Numbered from the stretch's first letter, positions 1 through 8,318 are shown. The stretch: 64,000 nucleotides of DNA from Betaproteobacteria bacterium (GCA_016716425.1 JADJWJ010000001.1:369001-433000), one strand, 5' to 3'. Made by a program: numbers and translations. The notes: generated by a model from the letters alone, not told the origin.

Positions 1-1
1 C

Positions 2-748
2 GTGCAGCAGCTTGGAGAACGCCGGCAGGAGGTCGCGGTCGTCCGCCGGCCGGTGATCGCTGCGCGCGCGCAGCGCGGCCTTGATTTCGGGCAGCACGCC
101 ACGATCGGCCAGGAATCGGTTGATCGAGATGTACAGCTTGTTGAGGTCAGGCGTGATGTCGGTGAGGATCCGCTCCATGAACGGCCGCCACACGCGCGGA
201 TTCGGATAGATCGCGCGCGCGGAGGCGCCGATCGCGTCGAGCACGTAGCTGGCGGCGAACGGGTCGTCGATGTCGCGGGTCCCCGGGTCGCCCAGCAGCG
301 CCTCGACGCGCAGGTCGAGCGCGGACAGCTCGCGGTGGGTGAAGCGGTCGATGAACCGCGTCGCGTCCTTCAGCGCGGCCTGCCGCTCGTGGTCGAACGC
401 CGAGAGCACGCGCAGCGTGGCGAGCGACGCGTCGGCGTCGAGGCGCCGGCCCTTGCGGCGGACGCCCTCGAGCCGCCGCTCGAAGAGGTCGCACAGCGTC
501 TTGTCGAACCGCTCGAGCCACTCGCCGCGCTTGTTGCGGAACGCCTCGACCTCGCCGTCGGGGATGTGGCTGTGGGTCTCGAAGAGATCGTTGGTCTCCC
601 CGAGCGACGCGCGGACCAGTTCCAGCAGCTTCACGCGGTATTGCGCGAAGCACGAGCGCAGCATGGCCCGCGCCTCCTCCTCGCCGACGGGCAGCGGGGC
701 GTCCGCGAGGAGCGAACCCGGGAAGGGCGTGGGCGCGGCGGTGGACAT
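2..748 (-). CDS. DUF1631 family protein, N-terminal part (cut by window edge)
   Basis: The frame opens with ATG at 748 and is still open at the window edge, so only about 249 N-terminal residues are seen. The start region reads MSTAAPTPFPGSLLADA. Blocks such as DPFAASYVLDAIGA and the helical stretch ending LADRGVLPEIK resemble the DUF1631 family, large cytoplasmic proteins of Beta- and Gammaproteobacteria with no established biochemical role. No signal peptide or membrane segment is seen. The gene points away from the rest of the window and is probably transcribed from the short gap before 812. The family assignment comes from recalled motif patterns and is fairly confident; function is unknown. 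Confidence 0.7.
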   Translation of the reverse strand, partial: MSTAAPTPFPGSLLADAPLPVGEEEARAMLRSCFAQYRVKLLELVRASLGETNDLFETHSHIPDGEVEAFRNKRGEWLERFDKTLCDLFERRLEGVRRKGRRLDADASLATLRVLSAFDHERQAALKDATRFIDRFTHRELSALDLRVEALLGDPGTRDIDDPFAASYVLDAIGASARAIYPNPRVWRPFMERILTDITPDLNKLYISINRFLADRGVLPEIKAALRARSDHRPADDRDLLPAFSKLLH

Positions 749-811
749 CGTGCGAATTCTACTGCGGCGGGAGGGTGGCGGCGGCGACGGCGATCGGTTC
801 GCTGGCGCGGC

Positions 812-1759
812 CTATCGGATGGGCGGCGCCGCGCCGGTGCCGACGCACACGGCGGCGACCCGCGCGTACTCGTCCGGGGAGTCGACGGCGCGCTGCCGCG
901 CCTCGAGCTCGCGCCCGGCCGCCTCGGAGTGCGCCTGGACGAAGGCTTCCAGCCGGTCGCGCAGCGCACGCTGCGCGGCATCCCCGTCGTCCGCGTGGTG
1001 GACGCCGTCGGCGAACTCGGTGGACAGCGCCTGCGCCAGCGCTGCCGCCGCCTCGGGCAGCCACGCCGCGTAGACGGCGACGTGCTTCATCTCGTGCTCG
1101 TGGATTGCCGCGCGCTGGCACGGGTCGTCCGCGATCTCGCGGGCGACGTACACGGTCAGCGGCTTGAGCGCGAGCTCGACGCGCACGTGTGCGCGGAAGC
1201 ACGCGCGCCCGCTGGCCGGATCCTTGACGCCCTTGATCTCGAGCTCGGCGTCGTGCCCGATGCGTGTCCTGGTGACGCCGAGCGCCCGGTGGCCGGCTGC
1301 CGGCCCGTCCAGCAGCCGGACAAGCTCCAGCTGCGACCGGGTGTCGTCCTCCAAGATCTCGATCGGCACCGCAACGACGGCCGGCGGCGCCGCCGGCAGC
1401 TGCGCGCAACGCGCCTCGAACGACTGGAACGGATTGCGCAGCGCGGGCACGCCTTGTTCGCACCCGGCGCTGCCCGCGGCGAGTAACGCCAATCCCGCCG
1501 CCAGGAGCCCGAAGGGCCGCCCCGAGGGCGAACACCGGAGCGCGCAGCGCGAAGGTACTCCTGTCGACCCGAAGGGCCGCCCCGAGGGCGAACACCGGAG
1601 CGCGCAGCGCGAAGGTACTCCTGTCGACCCGAAGGGCCGCCCCGAGGGCGAACACCGGAGCGCGCAGCGCGAAGGCACTCCTGTCGACCCGAAGGGCCGC
1701 CCCGAGGGCGAACACCGGAGCGCGCAGCGCGAAAGCACACCCGTGAGCGCGAAGCGCAT
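812..1759 (-). CDS. Lipoprotein-like protein with HExxH metallopeptidase motif and repeat-extended N terminus
   Basis: The conserved part begins with a hydrophobic stretch ending in a lipobox-like LLAAGSAGC and contains HEHEMKH (a HExxH zinc-protease signature). A C-terminal helical region with alternating acidic and basic residues follows. It resembles secreted predicted Zn-dependent proteases of the DUF922 type, but that is inference. The first in-frame ATG is at 1759, so the frame runs through four copies of a 60-bp tandem repeat (20 codons each) before the lipobox. This puts the predicted lipidated Cys about 100 residues from the start, where a signal peptide would not normally work. Either an unusual start is used inside the repeats or the repeats have displaced the real one. 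Coding of the C-terminal 230 residues is well supported; the start is not. Confidence 0.6.
   Translation of the reverse strand: MRFALTGVLSRCALRCSPSGRPFGSTGVPSRCALRCSPSGRPFGSTGVPSRCALRCSPSGRPFGSTGVPSRCALRCSPSGRPFGLLAAGLALLAAGSAGCEQGVPALRNPFQSFEARCAQLPAAPPAVVAVPIEILEDDTRSQLELVRLLDGPAAGHRALGVTRTRIGHDAELEIKGVKDPASGRACFRAHVRVELALKPLTVYVAREIADDPCQRAAIHEHEMKHVAVYAAWLPEAAAALAQALSTEFADGVHHADDGDAAQRALRDRLEAFVQAHSEAAGRELEARQRAVDSPDEYARVAAVCVGTGAAPPIR
1509..1748. repeat. Four tandem 60-bp repeats inside the N-terminal frame of the HExxH gene
   Basis: Four near-identical units with an exact 60-bp period (1509-1568, 1569-1628, 1629-1688, 1689-1748); the last is slightly diverged. Because 60 is a multiple of three, the minus-strand frame stays open and encodes a repeated 20-residue block rich in Arg, Ser, Cys and Pro. 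Each unit contains GAAGGGCCGCCCCGAGGG, close to the core of the intercistronic repeats at 6749 and 11099. The units are GC-rich and can form hairpins. Confidence 0.95.
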
Positions 1760-1862
1760 GGCCCAATATAGCGCGATCCCGGCCGGCGAGGGCGCGCCGG
1801 CGCGACGCCGCGCCGCAGCACGTAGAATGGCGGTTGGACGAAGTTCCGCACGAAGGGACCGC

Positions 1863-2471
1863 ATGGATGTGCCGGGCTGGGTGGTGACCGCGACGATCTG
1901 GACGTACTGGATCGGCGTGGGCGCGATGATCGTGCGCGTGCGGCGGCACACGCGGCGGGTGGTCGGCGTGGTGCCGGAGCAGCGGCTCGAGCGCACCATG
2001 TGGCTGATCTGGGTGCCGCTGGTCGCCGCGTGGGCGGCGCTGCCGTGGCTTGCGCTGCACCGCGCCGGATCGCCGTGGGGCCTGCCCGAGTTCGCGCTGG
2101 GCGGCAGCTACGCCGCCGCGCGCTGGGCGGCGGCAGCGGTCGCGGTCGCGTGCCTCGCCGCGACGATCCGGTGCTGGGCGCGCATGGGCAAGGACTGGCG
2201 GATGGCCGTGACCCGCGAGGAGAACCAGGCGCTCATCACCGACGGCATGTTCAGCCGGGTCCGGCATCCGATCTACGCCCTGTCGATCCTGCTCATGATG
2301 GCCACGATGGTCATCGTGCCGACGGTGCCGATGCTCGTGGTGGGCGCGATCCACATCGGCCTCATGATCGTCAAGGCCGGCAACGAGGAGCGGCACATGC
2401 TCACGTGCCACGGCGACGCGTACGCACGCTACCTCGCGCGCACCGGGCGCTTCCTGCCGCGCTTCCGGTAA
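1863..2471 (+). CDS. Isoprenylcysteine carboxyl methyltransferase-like membrane methyltransferase
   Basis: A 202-residue integral membrane protein with about four to five hydrophobic segments. The C-terminal signature of the ICMT/PEMT family is present: RVRHPIYAL about two thirds in, then NEERHML, residues that in ICMT bind S-adenosylmethionine. Bacterial members methylate lipids or small molecules and their substrates are mostly unknown. A GAAGGGA purine-rich site lies four bases upstream of ATG 1863. It is the first gene of the plus-strand block and precedes hydrolase and acyltransferase genes, so a lipid substrate is plausible but unproven. Confidence 0.75.
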   Translation: MDVPGWVVTATIWTYWIGVGAMIVRVRRHTRRVVGVVPEQRLERTMWLIWVPLVAAWAALPWLALHRAGSPWGLPEFALGGSYAAARWAAAAVAVACLAATIRCWARMGKDWRMAVTREENQALITDGMFSRVRHPIYALSILLMMATMVIVPTVPMLVVGAIHIGLMIVKAGNEERHMLTCHGDAYARYLARTGRFLPRFR

Positions 2472-2558
2472 GCGCGCCGGCGCGGCCTGCCGCGCGGACT
2501 GCGATAATCGGCGCATACGACCCACGGGCGCCGTGCCGCCCTCCCTTCGCCGTCTTCC

Positions 2559-3527
2559 ATGCTCACGCGCCGCTTCCGCGCAGTCCTCGTCGCCGGTGCG
2601 GCGTTCGTCGCGGCGGCGGCGCCGCTGCCGGCGGCGGCCGGCGCCGCGACGACGGCGCCGGCACCCGACTGCGGGCAGCCGGCGGGACCGCCGGCGGACG
2701 CGCTCACAGCGCTCCCGGCCCCGCGCGTCATCGGCCTGTCCGGCAGCGTGCCGATCGTCACGATGCAGCCATTCGCGGAATTCCTGATCGCGATGGGCTA
2801 CCCCGAGGCGTCGCTGCGTGACCCCCGCGACGGCAGCCTCGCCCTGTCGAGCTACACCGATAGCGCCGAGCTCGCGGGCGCCGTCGCCTGGTACTACGAG
2901 CGCGACGCGATGCGGCCGATGCTGGTCGGGCACAGCCAGGGCGGCATGCTCGTCGTGCGCACGCTGCACGAACTGGCCGGCGCGTTCCGCGAGGCGATCC
3001 CGGTGTTCGACCCCGCCGCCGGCCGCGCGCTACCCCGCACGTCGATCCGCGATCCGTACACGCTGGCCGAGCGGCCGGTGGTCGGCGTGCGGGTGTCGTT
3101 CGCCGCCGCGCTCGCCACCGGCGCGCTGCCGCGCCTGCTGCTCGGCCAGTGGACCATGCTGCCGCGGCTGCGCAAGATCCCGGACACGACGCTCGAATTC
3201 ACCGGCTTCACGGTGCCGTGGGACCCGATCGCCGGCAATCTCGCGACCGCAGAGCCGTACGTTGCCACCGGCACCGCGGCCGTGCGCAACGTCCTGTTGC
3301 CGGCCACGTACACGCACATCGGGTTGCCGGCGACCGAGCATCTCGCCGCGCATCCGGCCACGCGCGCGTGGATCGACGCGTACGTGCCGGGGTCGCCGCC
3401 GCCGCTGCCGGACGCCGCCGATGCGGACGTGCGCAATCTCGTCCACGCCGCCGACCTGTGGCACAGCATCCGCGTCCACTGGTGCCGCGAAGGCCTGCGG
3501 CGGCTCGCGCTGCGCGGGCCGGCCTGA
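2559..3527 (+). CDS. Secreted alpha/beta-hydrolase-like protein (paralogue of 4829-5887)
   Basis: 322 residues starting with an Ala-rich signal peptide (MLTRRFRAVLVAGAAFVAAA). The nucleophile elbow GHSQGG supplies a catalytic Ser near residue 131. A downstream His-containing segment (THIGLPATEHLAAHP) may supply the catalytic His. It shares the blocks YYERD-x2-RP, GHSQGGM, QWTM, WIDAY and a terminal W-x3-VHW with the gene at 4829, so the two are paralogues of one extracytoplasmic hydrolase family. Seventeen bases separate its stop from the acyltransferase gene, suggesting cotranscription. Substrate unknown; an ester or lipid is the natural guess given the neighbours. Confidence 0.75.
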   Translation: MLTRRFRAVLVAGAAFVAAAAPLPAAAGAATTAPAPDCGQPAGPPADALTALPAPRVIGLSGSVPIVTMQPFAEFLIAMGYPEASLRDPRDGSLALSSYTDSAELAGAVAWYYERDAMRPMLVGHSQGGMLVVRTLHELAGAFREAIPVFDPAAGRALPRTSIRDPYTLAERPVVGVRVSFAAALATGALPRLLLGQWTMLPRLRKIPDTTLEFTGFTVPWDPIAGNLATAEPYVATGTAAVRNVLLPATYTHIGLPATEHLAAHPATRAWIDAYVPGSPPPLPDAADADVRNLVHAADLWHSIRVHWCREGLRRLALRGPA

Positions 3528-3544
3528 GGGTGGCGTCGCGACCC

Positions 3545-4832
3545 ATGCCCGGCCGGCTCAACCTGTTCCAGGCGGCAATGCTGCGCTGGCGCGAGCTGGC
3601 GCCGTACAACGCCGTGCACGCCGCCGAACTCCCGGGGCCCCTCGATGCGCCGCGGCTGGCCGCGGCGGTGGCCGCGCAGGTGACCGCGTGGGGGTTGTCG
3701 GGGTTCGCGCTCGACGCCCGGCGCCGCCGCTACGAGTACGCGGGTGGCGCGGCGGCGCCCGAGGTCACCGTGCTCGCGGGCGGCAGCGACCCGCTCGCGG
3801 TGCTCGCCCGCGAGATGCAGCGGCAGGTGGAGCTGCCGTTTCCTGCAGACGGGCGGTTCGACCCGCTGCGCTTTTTCGCCGTCGACGCCGGTGCCACGTT
3901 TCATCTGGGCGTCGCGTACGACCACTTCATCGCCGGTGGCGACTCGCTGGTCGCGCTGATCAAGGGGATTGCCTGCCGGTACGCCGGCGAAGCGCCGCCG
4001 GAGACGCCGCCCCCGCAGCGGTACCCGCCCGCGTACCGGCGGCTGTTCGCCCGCAACGCGGGGTGGGCGTGGTTAAGCGTGCACTGGATACCCGCGATTC
4101 TCGTGCGAATGGCGCGCGCGTTCCGGCCGCGCTACGCGTACGGCGAGGACCTGCGCAACGCGTACACGTGGTTCGAGCTGTCCGCCGATGACCATGCGGC
4201 CATGGCGCGGACGGCGCGCGCGTGGCAGGTGACGCGCAACGACCTCGTCATCGCCCTGCTGCTGCAGGCGCTGGCGCCGCTGACGCCCGAGCGGCTGACG
4301 GCAAGGCGGCGCCGCGAACTCGCGATCGCGTCCGTCGTCAACCTGCGTCGCCACTTCCCCGGCACGCCCGCGACGACCTTCGGGCAGTTCCTGAGCTCGT
4401 TCTTCGTGTCCGATCCCGTGGCGCCGGACGCGACGCTCGAGGCGCTGGCCCGCGCCGTCCACGTGCAGTCGCACCGCGTCAAACGGCTCCGGCTGTATCT
4501 GCAGACCCTGCACTTCCTCGCGTGGGGTGGGCTCGCGTGGCGCTTCTGCACGCCGGGGCAGCGGCAGCGCATGGATCGCAAGGCCCACCCGGTGTGGGGC
4601 GGCGTGTCGCTGCTGGCGGTCGACTCGCTGTGGCGGGCCGCGCCCGGCCACGCGTGCGCGCTGCGGTACCAGCGCGATCTCCACGGGACCGTCGACACCG
4701 GTGGTGCTGGCGCCGGCCGGCGTCGGCCGCGGGCTCGTCGTCGGCGTGTCGTACCGGACGGCCGCGCTGCGGGACGAAGACATCGCTAAAATGATCGGCA
4801 CTTTCGTCGAGTCCGTGCGAAGCTTGCGATGA
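3545..4832 (+). CDS. Condensation / wax-ester-synthase-like acyltransferase, frameshifted near its C terminus
   Basis: Starts MPGRLNLFQAAMLRW at ATG 3545. The N-terminal fold resembles condensation and WS/DGAT acyltransferases, with DHFIAGGDS in place of the usual HHxxxDG (the active-site His is kept). A later SLLAVDSLWRAAPGHA block also fits the family. Read straight through, the frame ends at 4789 with a non-conserved tail. One base further on, the frame gives STPVVLAPAGVGRGLVVGVS and ends at 4832, a typical family C terminus. That second frame also overlaps the next start as ATGA (4829-4832), as other coupled genes here do. A one-base insertion around 4685-4695 is therefore likely, either a real mutation or a sequence error. 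The coordinates span both frames. Confidence 0.65.
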
Positions 4833-5887
4833 ACCGCACCCGCCGCCTGCTGCTGGTCATGCTGACCCTGGCCCTGGCCGGCGCCGGCTGCACCGTCCGG
4901 CCGCTGCGCGAAGGGCAGGCGCCGCCGCAGCTGCCGCCGCCACCGGCGCTCGACCGGACGACCGAAGAGCGCATCCTGGCGCTCGACCCGGAGCGCGTCA
5001 CCGCGGCGGACGTGCGCGACACGCTCGCCAAGGGGCCGACGCCGCGGATCGTGCTGCTGCACGGCGGCATCTATCCGGTGCACCTCGCGATGAGTTCGTT
5101 CGGCGAATTCCTGGTGGGCATGGGCTACCCGGAGGCGCGCATCCGGCACCCGCGCGACGGCGAGTGGTCGCACAGCCCCTACGAGGACGCTCTGCAGCAG
5201 GCGGGCACGCTGGCGTGGTACTACGAGCGCGATGGCACGCGGCCGTTCCTGATCGGTCACAGCCAGGGCGGCATGCAGGCGGTGAAGATCCTGCTGGTGC
5301 TCGCCGGAGAATTCGGACCCGACGTGCCGGTCTGGAACCCGCTGACCGACACGTCGGAGGGACGGACTGCGATCGACGATCCCGTCACCGGCCGCCGGCA
5401 GCCGGTGGTCGGCTTCAGGCTCCCGTACGCGTCGGCGGTCGGGGCGGGCGGCGCCGCGTTCCTGCTGCCCAACCAGTGGACGATGGTCGGCCGGCTGCTG
5501 ACCATCCCGGATTCGGTTGACGAGTTCGCCGGCTACTGGATCGACTTCGACACGTGGGCATGGACGTTTCCCGGCGTCGAGGCGACTCGCACGTTCACCG
5601 GGACGGGGGCGACGCGCGTACGCAACGTGACGCTGCCGGCCGGCAACAACCACGTCGTGATGCCGGCGTCGCGCGCGCTCTCCACCGATCCGGCGGTGCG
5701 GCCGTGGATCGACGCCTATCGACCGGGCACGCCGGCGGCGGAGCCGCCAGGCGGCGCGCCCGACAACGCGCTGTGGGTGGCCGACGTCTGGTACTCCGTC
5801 AAGAAGCACTGGGCGCTCGAGGCGCAGCGCCATATCGCTGCCCGTCGCGCCGGCGGCAAGGCGACGGTGACGGGCAAGTTAGAATAG
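4829..5887 (+). CDS. Alpha/beta-hydrolase-like lipoprotein (paralogue of 2559-3527)
   Basis: 352 residues. The N terminus is a lipoprotein signal (MNRTRRLLLVMLTLALAGAG followed by Cys). The nucleophile elbow GHSQGGM and the segment NNHVVMPASRAL (candidate His) give a serine-hydrolase layout shared with the gene at 2559. The intervening QWTM and WIDAY blocks are conserved as well. The protein is probably anchored in the outer membrane or periplasm. Its ATG overlaps the end of the acyltransferase frame, so translation is likely coupled. Two extracytoplasmic hydrolases around a cytoplasmic acyltransferase suggest a lipid or ester made and then processed outside the membrane; that is inference. 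Confidence 0.75.
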   Translation: MNRTRRLLLVMLTLALAGAGCTVRPLREGQAPPQLPPPPALDRTTEERILALDPERVTAADVRDTLAKGPTPRIVLLHGGIYPVHLAMSSFGEFLVGMGYPEARIRHPRDGEWSHSPYEDALQQAGTLAWYYERDGTRPFLIGHSQGGMQAVKILLVLAGEFGPDVPVWNPLTDTSEGRTAIDDPVTGRRQPVVGFRLPYASAVGAGGAAFLLPNQWTMVGRLLTIPDSVDEFAGYWIDFDTWAWTFPGVEATRTFTGTGATRVRNVTLPAGNNHVVMPASRALSTDPAVRPWIDAYRPGTPAAEPPGGAPDNALWVADVWYSVKKHWALEAQRHIAARRAGGKATVTGKLE

Positions 5888-5902
5888 CGGCTTTGCCCGC
5901 GA

Positions 5903-5951
5903 GGGTCAGATCCTTCGCTGCCGCGATTCGACCCGAACGGGGCTCTGACCC
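5903..5951. repeat. Inverted repeat, GGGTCAGA...TCTGACCC
   Basis: Eight-bp perfect arms at 5903-5910 and 5944-5951 between the lipoprotein hydrolase and the FabL-like gene. The GGGTC-N-GACCC core recurs in the palindrome at 46833-46880. It could act as a REP-type hairpin or weak terminator separating two transcription units. Confidence 0.6.
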
Positions 5952-5992
5952 GTGCGGTTGCGGCGGCCCGCGGTCCCGAGGAAGTCCAGACG

Positions 5993-6748
5993 ATGGCAGA
6001 TGCACTGACGGGAAAGGTAGCGCTCGTCACCGGGGCGGCGCGCGGGATCGGCCGCGCGGTCGCGACGAAGCTCGCTGCCGCCGGCTGCGACGTCGCCGTC
6101 AACTACTACAACAGCGCCGAGGCGGCCGAGGCGCTGTGCGCGGAAATCCGCGCCGGCGGGCGCCGCGCGTGCGCGATCCAGGGCAGCGTGGGCATTCCCG
6201 ACAGCGTCGACGAGGTGTTCGCCGAGTTCCGCAAGCACTTCGACCGGCTCGACATCGTGGTCTCCAACGCCGCATCCGGCGTGCTGAAGCCGACGGTCGA
6301 GATGACGCTGAAGCACTGGCGCTGGTGCCTCGAGACGAACGCGCTGGCGCTCAACCTGCTCGTCCAGCGCGCGCTGCCGCTCATGCCCGCGGGCGGCCGT
6401 GTGATCGCGATGTCGAGCCTCGGGTCGCAGCGCGCGATGCCCGGTTACGGGTTCGTCGGCGCGTCGAAGGCCGCGCTCGAGGCGCTGGCCCGCGCGCTGG
6501 CGCAGGAACTGGGGCCGCGCGGCATCCGCGTCAACGTGGTGTCGGCCGGCGTGGTCGACACCGACGCGCTGGCGTACTTCCCCAATCGCGAGGCGCTGCT
6601 GGCGGATTTCGCGCGGCGCACACCCGCCGGGCCGGTGCTGACGCCGCAGGACGTGGCGAACGCCGTCTACCTGCTGTGTCTGCCGGAGGCGGCGATGATC
6701 AACGGCCACACGCTCGTCGTCGACGGTGGCTTCGCGATCTCGGGCTAG
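5993..6748 (+). CDS. FabL-type enoyl-ACP reductase (SDR)
   Basis: 251 residues. Rossmann signature TGAARGIGR at the N terminus and a C-terminal VDGGF. The active site reads Y-G-F-V-G-A-S-K, that is Tyr-x6-Lys, not the YxxxK of ketoreductases. Tyr-x6-Lys is the spacing of FabI/FabL enoyl reductases. The stretch after it, with SAGVVDTDALAYFPNREALL, closely matches my memory of Bacillus FabL. The likely reaction is NAD(P)H-dependent reduction of trans-2-enoyl-ACP, the last step of each elongation cycle. It is the first gene of the fatty-acid-type cluster and is followed directly by an intercistronic repeat array and FabG. Confident in the SDR fold, moderately confident in FabL rather than a generic SDR. 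Confidence 0.75.
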   Translation: MADALTGKVALVTGAARGIGRAVATKLAAAGCDVAVNYYNSAEAAEALCAEIRAGGRRACAIQGSVGIPDSVDEVFAEFRKHFDRLDIVVSNAASGVLKPTVEMTLKHWRWCLETNALALNLLVQRALPLMPAGGRVIAMSSLGSQRAMPGYGFVGASKAALEALARALAQELGPRGIRVNVVSAGVVDTDALAYFPNREALLADFARRTPAGPVLTPQDVANAVYLLCLPEAAMINGHTLVVDGGFAISG

Positions 6749-7142
6749 GATGAAACGGCCCCCACGCTCGCGGTACTCGCTGCCCCCGGCGGGGGCAGGT
6801 CAGTCGCTCGGGACGGCCCTTCGGGACGGAAGACGGCCCCCACGCTCGCGGTACTCGCTGCCCCCGGCGGGGGCAGGTCAGTCGCTCGGGACGGCCCTTC
6901 GGGACGGAAGACGGCCCCCACGCTCGCGGTGCTCGCTGCCCCCGGCGGGGGCAGGTCAGTCCCTCGGGACGGCCCTTCGGGACGGAAGACGGCCCCCACG
7001 CTCGCGGTGCTCGCTGCCCCCGGCGGGGGCAGGTCAGTCCCTCGGGACGGCCCTTCGGGACGGAAGACGGCCCCACGCTCGCGGTGCTCGCTGCCCCCGG
7101 CGGGGGCAGGTCAGTCCCTCGGGACGGCCCTTCGGGACTGAC
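6749..7142 (+). repeat. Intercistronic tandem repeat array, five 78-bp units, from TAG stop to next ATG
   Basis: Starts GATGAAACGGCC immediately after the TAG of the FabL-like gene and ends GGGACTGAC directly before the FabG ATG. Units begin near 6755, 6833, 6911, 6989 and 7067 (78-bp period; the last lacks one C). Each carries CTGCCCCCGGCGGGGGCAG, a 9-bp stem with a one-base loop, and GTCCCTCGGGAC-type palindromes. No gene is present. The same element in shorter form fills spacers at 11099-11477 and 60512-60586. Confidence 0.95.
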
Positions 7143-7907
7143 ATGCCTCTGCCCATTCCCTCCGGCCTCGAAGGCAAGTCGGTCGTCGTCACCGGCGGCA
7201 GCCGCGGCATCGGCCGTGCGATCGTCGACGTCTTCGCCGGCGACGGTGCCGACGTCACGTTCTTCTATCGCGACAATGCGGAGGCCGCCGCCGCCGTGGT
7301 CGCGGCGGCGCGCGCTGCGGGTCGCGCCGTCGCCGCCGAGCGCGTCGACGTGCGCGACGCGGCGTCGTGCGTGGCGGCGGTCGAGCGCATCGCCGACCGC
7401 AGCGGACGCATCGACGTGCTCGTCAACAACGCCGGCATCATCCGTGACGGGCCGCTCGCCGGCTTCTCCGACGACGACGTGCGCGAGGTGCTCGACACCA
7501 ACGTGACCGGCGTGTTCAACGTGACGCGGGCGGTCGTGCCGTTCATGATCGCGCGGCGCAGCGGGCGGATCGTCAACCTGAGCTCGGTCTCGGGCGAGAA
7601 GGGCGGGCGCGGGCAGACGAACTACGCCGCGTCGAAGGGCGCGATCAACGCGCTGACCCGCGCGCTCGCCGTCGAACTCGCTCCGCGCAAGATCGCGGTG
7701 AACGCGGTGGCGCCCGGCGTCATCGACACCGAGATGTCGCAGGCGGTGCGCGACCTCGCGGGTGACGAAGTGAAGGCGCGGATCCTGATGAAGCGCTACG
7801 GTACCGCGCAGGAAGTGGCGTACGCCGTCTGGTTCCTGGCGTCCGACTACGCGAGCTACGTCACCGGGCAGGTGCTGACGGTCGACGGCGGGTTCAAGAT
7901 GGAGTGA
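7143..7907 (+). CDS. fabG: 3-oxoacyl-ACP reductase, FabG type
   Basis: 254 residues. SDR signature TGGSRGIGR, NNAG motif, catalytic Ser (NLSSVSGEKG) and YAASK, with C-terminal VDGGFKME. These are the normal features of FabG, which reduces 3-oxoacyl-ACP to 3-hydroxyacyl-ACP with NADPH. The ATG at 7143 follows the repeat array without a clear Shine-Dalgarno sequence, so start efficiency may depend on the repeat. The frame is open back through the repeat into the preceding gene, but the upstream part is repeat sequence. It forms the reduction pair with the FabL-like protein for the dedicated ACP downstream. Confidence 0.88.
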   Translation: MPLPIPSGLEGKSVVVTGGSRGIGRAIVDVFAGDGADVTFFYRDNAEAAAAVVAAARAAGRAVAAERVDVRDAASCVAAVERIADRSGRIDVLVNNAGIIRDGPLAGFSDDDVREVLDTNVTGVFNVTRAVVPFMIARRSGRIVNLSSVSGEKGGRGQTNYAASKGAINALTRALAVELAPRKIAVNAVAPGVIDTEMSQAVRDLAGDEVKARILMKRYGTAQEVAYAVWFLASDYASYVTGQVLTVDGGFKME

Positions 7908-8318
7908 GTGAGGCGGCGAGACCGAAGGTCGAGCCAGGCCCGAAGGGCGCGTCGCCGAGCGAGCGACGCAAGGGTGGGCCGGGGGGGGGGGGGGGGAGGT
8001 GGGCAGGGGCGCGTCGCCGAGCGAGCGACGCAAGGCCGACAGGATCGGCGTCCGCAGGCCACGGTGGCGGCGGAGGCCTTGGAGTGAGTGAGGCGGCGAG
8101 ACCGAAGGTCGAGCCAGGCCCGAAGGGCGCGTCGCCGAGCGAGCGACGCAAGGCCGACAGGATCGGCGTCCGCAGGCCACGGTGGCGGCGGAGGCCTTGG
8201 AGTGAGTGAGGCGGCGAGACCGAAGGTCGAGCCAGGCCCGAAGGGCGCGTCGCCGAGCGAGCGACGCAAGGCCGACGAGGTTGGCGTCCGCAGGGCGCCG
8301 TGGAGGCGCAGGCCTTGG
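7902..8318 (+). repeat. Second intercistronic tandem repeat family (118-bp units) with a G16 run
   Basis: Units begin GAGTGAGTGAGGCGGCGAG at 7902, 8082 and 8200; the last two are 118 bp apart. The first interval is 180 bp because of an added 62-bp segment containing a run of 16 G (7981-7996). The first unit contains the last codon and TGA of fabG, so the array starts exactly at the gene end. Sequence between 8319 and 8350 holds the GAGGAAGCA ribosome-binding site of the ACP gene. No gene is seen in the array. The G16 run is a likely site of slippage or assembly error. Confidence 0.9.

Noticed and set aside
759..2969. Long minus-strand frame through the ICMT and hydrolase genes
   Set aside because: Arg-rich, no motif; it is a shadow of the real plus-strand genes and the HExxH gene.
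6749..7142. CRISPR array
   Set aside because: Units are contiguous near-identical 78-bp copies without unique spacers or cas genes.
6726..7907. FabG extended through the repeat array as a long N-terminal domain
   Set aside because: The upstream part is only repeat sequence that stays open because 78 is a multiple of three; homologous FabG starts at 7143.
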